DNA from: Streptomyces viridiviolaceus
Lineage (GTDB): Bacteria > Actinomycetota > Actinomycetes > Streptomycetales > Streptomycetaceae
DNA: 64,000 bases
Assembly (NCBI RefSeq): GCF_014650995.1
Contig: NZ_BMWA01000036.1
Coordinates: 1-64,000 of the forward strand
Direction of reading: 5' to 3'
The notes beneath the pieces are model-generated. The model was not told where the DNA came from. It searched no databases and saw nothing but the letters and a program-made list of their open reading frames with translations. Below are positions 60,415 through 64,000 of this stretch, in pieces (the stretch's first letter is position 1; each line of letters begins with the position of its first letter). The translations under genes and the position numbers were made by a program.

Positions 60415-61630
60415 CGGGCACGGCATCGATGGACGGGTGGGCACGGTGACAGAGCCGAACCTGATGAAGTTGTCCGAGTGGATCGAGTCACAATTCCCGC
60501 GCCTGGTCGACGATGTGCTTGCCGGCATCGCCAAGGACATCGACTTCTACCGGGAGGAAGAAGTCGTGTCCCGCACCGACCTCCAGCAGTCGGTGGAACA
60601 GAACATGCGGGCAATGGTCGCGGCCCTGCGCGAACCGGCCCACCGCCAGGACCATTCGATGGCAGAACTGACCGGTCGGCGGCGCGCACGGCAGGGCGCG
60701 CCCCTGCCGGAGCTTCTGCGCGCATACCGCATGGGGTTCGCCGCGCTGTGGGAGCTGTTGACCGAGTGGAGCCGCCACACCCCGGACCGGGCGGTGATCG
60801 ACACGGTCCTCTCGGCGGCCACCCGGATGTGGCAGCTCAGCGACGAGTACGCGATCGCGCTCACCGAGGCGTACCGGTCGACCACCGCGGAGATGCTCGT
60901 GGAGCGCGAGCAGCGGCGCTCGGCCCTGGTCGAGGCCCTGTTCGCGGGAGAACCGGGCCCCGGTGCCCCGCCCTGGGAGGTGCCCAAGCTCCTGGGACTG
61001 CCCTCGGACACAGACCGCATCGTCGTCACCGCGGAAACCGTCGGACCGGCCGACCCGAGCCTGCCGGGCATCGAGCAGCGGCTGGCGGAACGCGGCATCC
61101 CCTCTGCATGGCAGCTGACCTCTACTGCGCAGATGGGGGTGGTGTCGCTGCGTCCGGAGCAGTTCAGCCAGGTGATCGAGCTGGTACGGCAGAGCGCGTC
61201 GGCGCGGACCGGTGTGAGTCCGGTCTTCCGGGCGTGGGGGGAGACTCCGCGGGCGCTGCGCCTGGCCTGCGCCGCGCTGCATCGCCTGCCGGAGGGGCGG
61301 GCCGGGGTGCATGTCCTGGGGGCCGGACCCTTGACCGGTCTCGTGGCCCGGGACCCCGACGAAGGCCGCCGCATCGCCCGCCAGGTCCTGGGCCCGGTCC
61401 TGGACCTGCCCGGTGAGGAACGTGCCGTACTGCTGGGCACGCTGCAGGCCTGGCTCGACCACGACGGCTCGGCCGAGCGTGCCGCCGAGCGGCTGTACGT
61501 TCACGCGAACACCGTTCGTTACCGGCTTCGCCGTCTCCAGGACCTGACCGGTCGCTCACTCACCCAGCCCCGTGCGATCGCCGACCTGGTCGTGGCCTTG
61601 GAAGCCGTGCGCAGCGACCGCGCCGGCTGA
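60407..61630 (+). CDS. PucR/CdaR-type regulator
   Basis: A 407-residue protein from GTG 60407 (overlapping the TetR stop); GTG 60446 is an alternative. The N-terminal about 170 residues are a helical RsbRD-like sensory domain (QSVEQNMRAMVAALREPAHR, GAPLPELLRAYRMGFAALWE). The middle is a GGDEF-like degenerate domain, and the C-terminal 60 residues are the PucR HTH (LQAWLDHDGSAERAAERLYV, then HANTVRYRLRRLQDLTGRSL). Members regulate secondary metabolism and catabolism in Streptomyces. It is translationally coupled to the TetR gene and converges with the MFS gene. Confidence 0.87.
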   Translation: MSDGHGIDGRVGTVTEPNLMKLSEWIESQFPRLVDDVLAGIAKDIDFYREEEVVSRTDLQQSVEQNMRAMVAALREPAHRQDHSMAELTGRRRARQGAPLPELLRAYRMGFAALWELLTEWSRHTPDRAVIDTVLSAATRMWQLSDEYAIALTEAYRSTTAEMLVEREQRRSALVEALFAGEPGPGAPPWEVPKLLGLPSDTDRIVVTAETVGPADPSLPGIEQRLAERGIPSAWQLTSTAQMGVVSLRPEQFSQVIELVRQSASARTGVSPVFRAWGETPRALRLACAALHRLPEGRAGVHVLGAGPLTGLVARDPDEGRRIARQVLGPVLDLPGEERAVLLGTLQAWLDHDGSAERAAERLYVHANTVRYRLRRLQDLTGRSLTQPRAIADLVVALEAVRSDRAG

Positions 61631-61708
61631 GGCGCAGCCTGCGCGCGGGGCGCCGCTCGTACGCGGACACCCGCAGCCCGCGGTTCTGCCCCGCCTTGCC
61701 CCGAGCAA

Positions 61709-62977
61709 TCAGGTGCTCTGACGCGCCGGCTGAGGTCGTGCGGCCTCTGCGGGCCGGGGTGCCGTGCGGCGCTGCTGCACGTACAGGCCGATGAGTGCGA
61801 GGAGTGCCAGCGCGATGACCGCGACCGCGTATCCGCTGGACGTAAGAGCCAGCCCCACGCGGGTGACCGACACTCCCGCGGCGACGGCCGGCAGGCCGAA
61901 CGCCAGGTAGCTGATCAGGAACATGATGGAGAAGACCGCGGCCCGTTCCGTGGGCTCCGCCCGCGCGGCCAGGGAGCGCATGGCGCCGAGGAAGGACGCA
62001 CCGTACCCGAAGCCGGCGAGGGCCGTGCCCATCAGATAGGCCGCCGGAGCCGTGGCCGCCACGCCGATCAAGGTGATCAGCATGCCTGCGACCAGCGTCA
62101 CCGATCCGTACGACAGGATCCGCAGCGGTGACGTGCGCTGGAGGAACAACTGCCCGAGGGCACCGGCGCCGGTCAGGACGGCGATCACCGCACCCGCGAG
62201 CACGGCGCTCCGCTCGCCCAGCACCGTGGCGGTCAGTGCGGGGCCCAGCGAGAGATGGAAGCCGCCGACCGCCCAGAGAGCCACGAGGCTCGGCGTGATG
62301 ACCAGGACGTGCGGACGCAGCCGAGGGGGCAGCGACGCCCGGGGTAGGAGTGAGCGCAGAGCGCCGGGCCGTCCCTCGGTCGTCTCCGGCATGAACACCA
62401 CGCCGGCGAGGGTGATCGCGAACGCGGCGATGAGAACCAGGTAGACCAGCATGGTCGGTGCCGGGGCATAGCGCACCAGCAGGCCGGTGCCGAGGCCGCC
62501 CAGCGCCAGACCCAGCAGGATGGAGGTGCCGCCCACCAGGGGGCCCAGCCGCGGCTTGTGCAAGGGCTGCAAATCGACCAGGCCGGCCCCGATGGCGCCC
62601 ATCGCGGCTCCGGTGGCCAGGCCCTGTATGCCGCGGGCGACGAGCAGCCAGCCGAGTCCGGCGGCCTCGATGAAGACCACCATCGCTGCGATCTCCACCA
62701 GGAGCGAAACGATCAGTACAGGGCGCCGTCCGATGTGGTCGGACAGCGATCCGACGACCAGAAGCGCGGCCAGCAGGCCGAAGGCGTACAGGGCGAACAC
62801 CAGGGTCACCGCGGTAGGTCCGAAGCCCCATTCAGCCTGGTACAGGGGGTAGAGCGGGGACGGGGCGCCGGCGGCGAACAGCAGGAGCAGTTGGATCGCG
62901 CCGAGCAGCCAGAACGATATGTCGCGGGACAGCCTTGGCCGCCGGGCAGCGCGGGCGAAGGGGAGGGCAGGGGGCAT
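61709..62977 (-). CDS. MFS transporter (exporter)
   Basis: A 422-residue protein with 12 hydrophobic segments. ATG 62977 (GGAAGAGAG upstream) is preferred over the upstream ATG at 63028. Motif A is in the loop after helix 2 (VVGSLSDHIGRRPVLIVSLL); the start (APSPLYPLYQAEWGFGP) is typical of this actinobacterial exporter group and resembles the pseudogene at 30858-31735. Its promoter region contains two AAAGCAA-type inverted repeats that match the front of the TetR gene at 59815. Confidence 0.9.
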   Translation of the reverse strand: MPPALPFARAARRPRLSRDISFWLLGAIQLLLLFAAGAPSPLYPLYQAEWGFGPTAVTLVFALYAFGLLAALLVVGSLSDHIGRRPVLIVSLLVEIAAMVVFIEAAGLGWLLVARGIQGLATGAAMGAIGAGLVDLQPLHKPRLGPLVGGTSILLGLALGGLGTGLLVRYAPAPTMLVYLVLIAAFAITLAGVVFMPETTEGRPGALRSLLPRASLPPRLRPHVLVITPSLVALWAVGGFHLSLGPALTATVLGERSAVLAGAVIAVLTGAGALGQLFLQRTSPLRILSYGSVTLVAGMLITLIGVAATAPAAYLMGTALAGFGYGASFLGAMRSLAARAEPTERAAVFSIMFLISYLAFGLPAVAAGVSVTRVGLALTSSGYAVAVIALALLALIGLYVQQRRTAPRPAEAARPQPARQST

Positions 62978-63084
62978 GTGGGGTGTCTCTCTTCCATGAC
63001 GGAGAGTCGGCGCTGCGTCGGCGTTCACACGGGCTGGCGAGGCGCTGCGACGGGCCTCTGAGGGGGACGTTGCGCGACAGACGG

Positions 63085-63106
63085 TAAAGCAAAAATCATT
63101 GCTTTA
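63085..63106 (-). promoter_or_regulatory. Perfect inverted repeat in front of the MFS gene (candidate TetR operator)
   Basis: TAAAGCAA-N6-TTGCTTTA, a perfect 8-bp dyad, about 110 bases before the MFS start. A second copy, AGCAAA-CTTC-TTTGCT, follows at 63137-63152. Confidence 0.65.
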
Positions 63107-63136
63107 GCTCGCACGCTAACGCTGCGATCCAGTAAA

Positions 63137-63152
63137 AGCAAACTTCTTTGCT
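63137..63152 (-). promoter_or_regulatory. Second AAAGCAA-type repeat in front of the MFS gene
   Basis: AGCAAA and TTTGCT are separated by CTTC (perfect 6-bp dyad), embedded in AAAAGCAAACTTCTTTGCTC. It is probably a second binding site for the same regulator. No gene is visible from 63153 to 63528. Confidence 0.5.
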
Positions 63153-63528
63153 CTCTGCTTCGTTCCTTGCCCACGGTGATCGAGAACCGGGCCAGCGCTC
63201 TGGGCGACGGCAATCTGCCGTGGAGGTTCCGGCGGCTTGTGAACCGACACAGAGTTTGCTGTCGCTGCCCCCAACGGACCGAGGAAAGACCTGGTGAGAG
63301 GCCATTTCGGGTGGAGCTGACCGCAGCGGCCCAGTCGCATGGGGCGGGGCGCCGGGCAGTATGTGGAGTGTCAATTCGAACGGGCGCCTTTCGCCTCCGC
63401 GCGGCGGTAACCCCCGTGCTCAGGCTCCTGCAACGGGGCGACGCGTCTCGGTGGAGCCCCCAGGGTCGACGTCAGAGCGATCCGGAAGCGACACAACCCC
63501 TGCACAACACCAAGGAAAGTGGGTCGTC

Positions 63529-64000
63529 ATGTCCCAGGCCGCAAACGAGTTGAGCAAGGCCCCCACGCCGGACACGGCCGAAGACAACGCGTACTTCCCG
63601 TCGCCGTATTCACTCAGTCAGTACACGTCGTCGAAGACCGACTTCGACGGGGTACAGCACAAGGGCGCCTACACCCAAGGGAGGTGGAAGGTGCTCATGA
63701 TCGCGGCGGAGGAGCGCTACGTCCTGCTGGAGAACGGCAAGATGTTCTCCACCGGAAACCATCCGGTGGAGATGCTGCTTCCGCTTCACCACATGATGGA
63801 GGCCGGCTTCGACGTCGACGTCGCCACGCTGGAGGGCTACCCGGCGAAGCTCGAGCTGTGGGCGATGCCTCACGAGGACGAAGCGGTCATGGGGACGTAC
63901 GAAGCCCTCAAGCCGAAGCTCAAGCAGCCCAAGAAGCTCTCCGACGTCGTCGCCAAGGAGCTTGGAGAGGACTCCGACTACATCGCCGTCTTCATTCCGG
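63529..64000 (+). CDS. hchA: Hsp31/HchA chaperone-glyoxalase III (N-terminal part, cut by the window edge)
   Basis: ATG 63529 follows AAGGAAAG. The 157 residues present match Hsp31 closely: AEDNAYFPSPYSLSQYTSSK, ENGKMFSTGNHPVEMLLPLH, ELWAMPHEDEAVMGTYEALK and KKLSDVVAKELG. The metal ligands of the family (His and Glu in GNHPVE, His in MPHEDE) are present. The catalytic Cys lies beyond the window. The protein is a DJ-1-superfamily chaperone that converts methylglyoxal to lactate without cofactor. Confidence 0.92.
   Translation, partial: MSQAANELSKAPTPDTAEDNAYFPSPYSLSQYTSSKTDFDGVQHKGAYTQGRWKVLMIAAEERYVLLENGKMFSTGNHPVEMLLPLHHMMEAGFDVDVATLEGYPAKLELWAMPHEDEAVMGTYEALKPKLKQPKKLSDVVAKELGEDSDYIAVFIP

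Noticed and set aside
1..64000. CRISPR arrays, tRNA or rRNA genes
   Set aside because: I saw no regularly spaced direct repeats with unique spacers and no tRNA or rRNA sequence; the only true tandem array is the 17-bp one at 46122-46206.

Overview
The window is high-GC DNA with actinobacterial codon bias, GTG/TTG starts, GTGA/ATGA gene overlaps and many Streptomyces-type families (ECF41 sigma factor, F420-type LLM oxidoreductase, PucR regulators, Tpg terminal protein pieces). It is almost certainly Streptomyces. Dense transposase relics (Tn3, IS256, IS5, IS630, IS1380, Tn7-like), frameshifted genes and two separated pieces of a telomere terminal protein gene (tpg) suggest an accessory region, probably chromosome arm, subtelomeric or linear-plasmid DNA.

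Layout. 1-6 kb: a small secreted protein, a tripeptidyl-aminopeptidase-like hydrolase, then debris (TPR remnant, internally deleted Tn3 transposase, truncated SDR). 6.3-10.7 kb: a catabolic-looking cluster of two paralogous HSL-type esterases (the first frameshifted) around a zinc alcohol dehydrogenase, ending with a PucR-type regulator. 10.8-16.5 kb: an aminoglycoside-phosphotransferase-like kinase, a DUF2087 regulator and a graveyard holding the 5' part of tpg fused to a sigma-region-4-like segment. 16.8-20.3 kb: XRE-cupin regulator, POT peptide transporter and sarcosine-oxidase-like FAD enzyme, a probable uptake and oxidation unit. 20.4-26.7 kb: truncated IS256, a candidate immunity gene and a 1558-residue Rhs polymorphic toxin with an HNH-like tip. 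27.4-30.9 kb: the 3' part of tpg, then an ECF41 sigma factor with three target genes (quinone-type oxidoreductase, cupin lipoprotein, AhpD-like protein) preceded by an exact match to the ECF41 promoter.

30.9-43.3 kb: MFS pseudogene, HD-domain protein diverging from a GlxA-type regulator, relics, a zinc-motif protein, an S1-domain protein, an intact MFS exporter, an epoxide-hydrolase-like enzyme with a TetR regulator, and remains of a Tn7-like transposition module fused to a methyltransferase fragment. 43.4-51.8 kb: one long minus-strand transport block, an oligopeptide ABC system (permease, binding protein, permease, fused double ATPase) followed by a methionine-type system (metQ, metN, metI). 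53-57 kb: a membrane protein, small overlapping hypothetical genes and a TetR/hydrolase pair. 57.3-59.8 kb: deaminase, LLM oxidoreductase and Lrp regulator lying between the two ends of an IS5-like transposase. 59.8-63 kb: TetR, PucR-type regulator and MFS exporter sharing a candidate operator. The window ends inside hchA (Hsp31).

Readings rest on inspection of motifs and remembered families; no similarity search was run.
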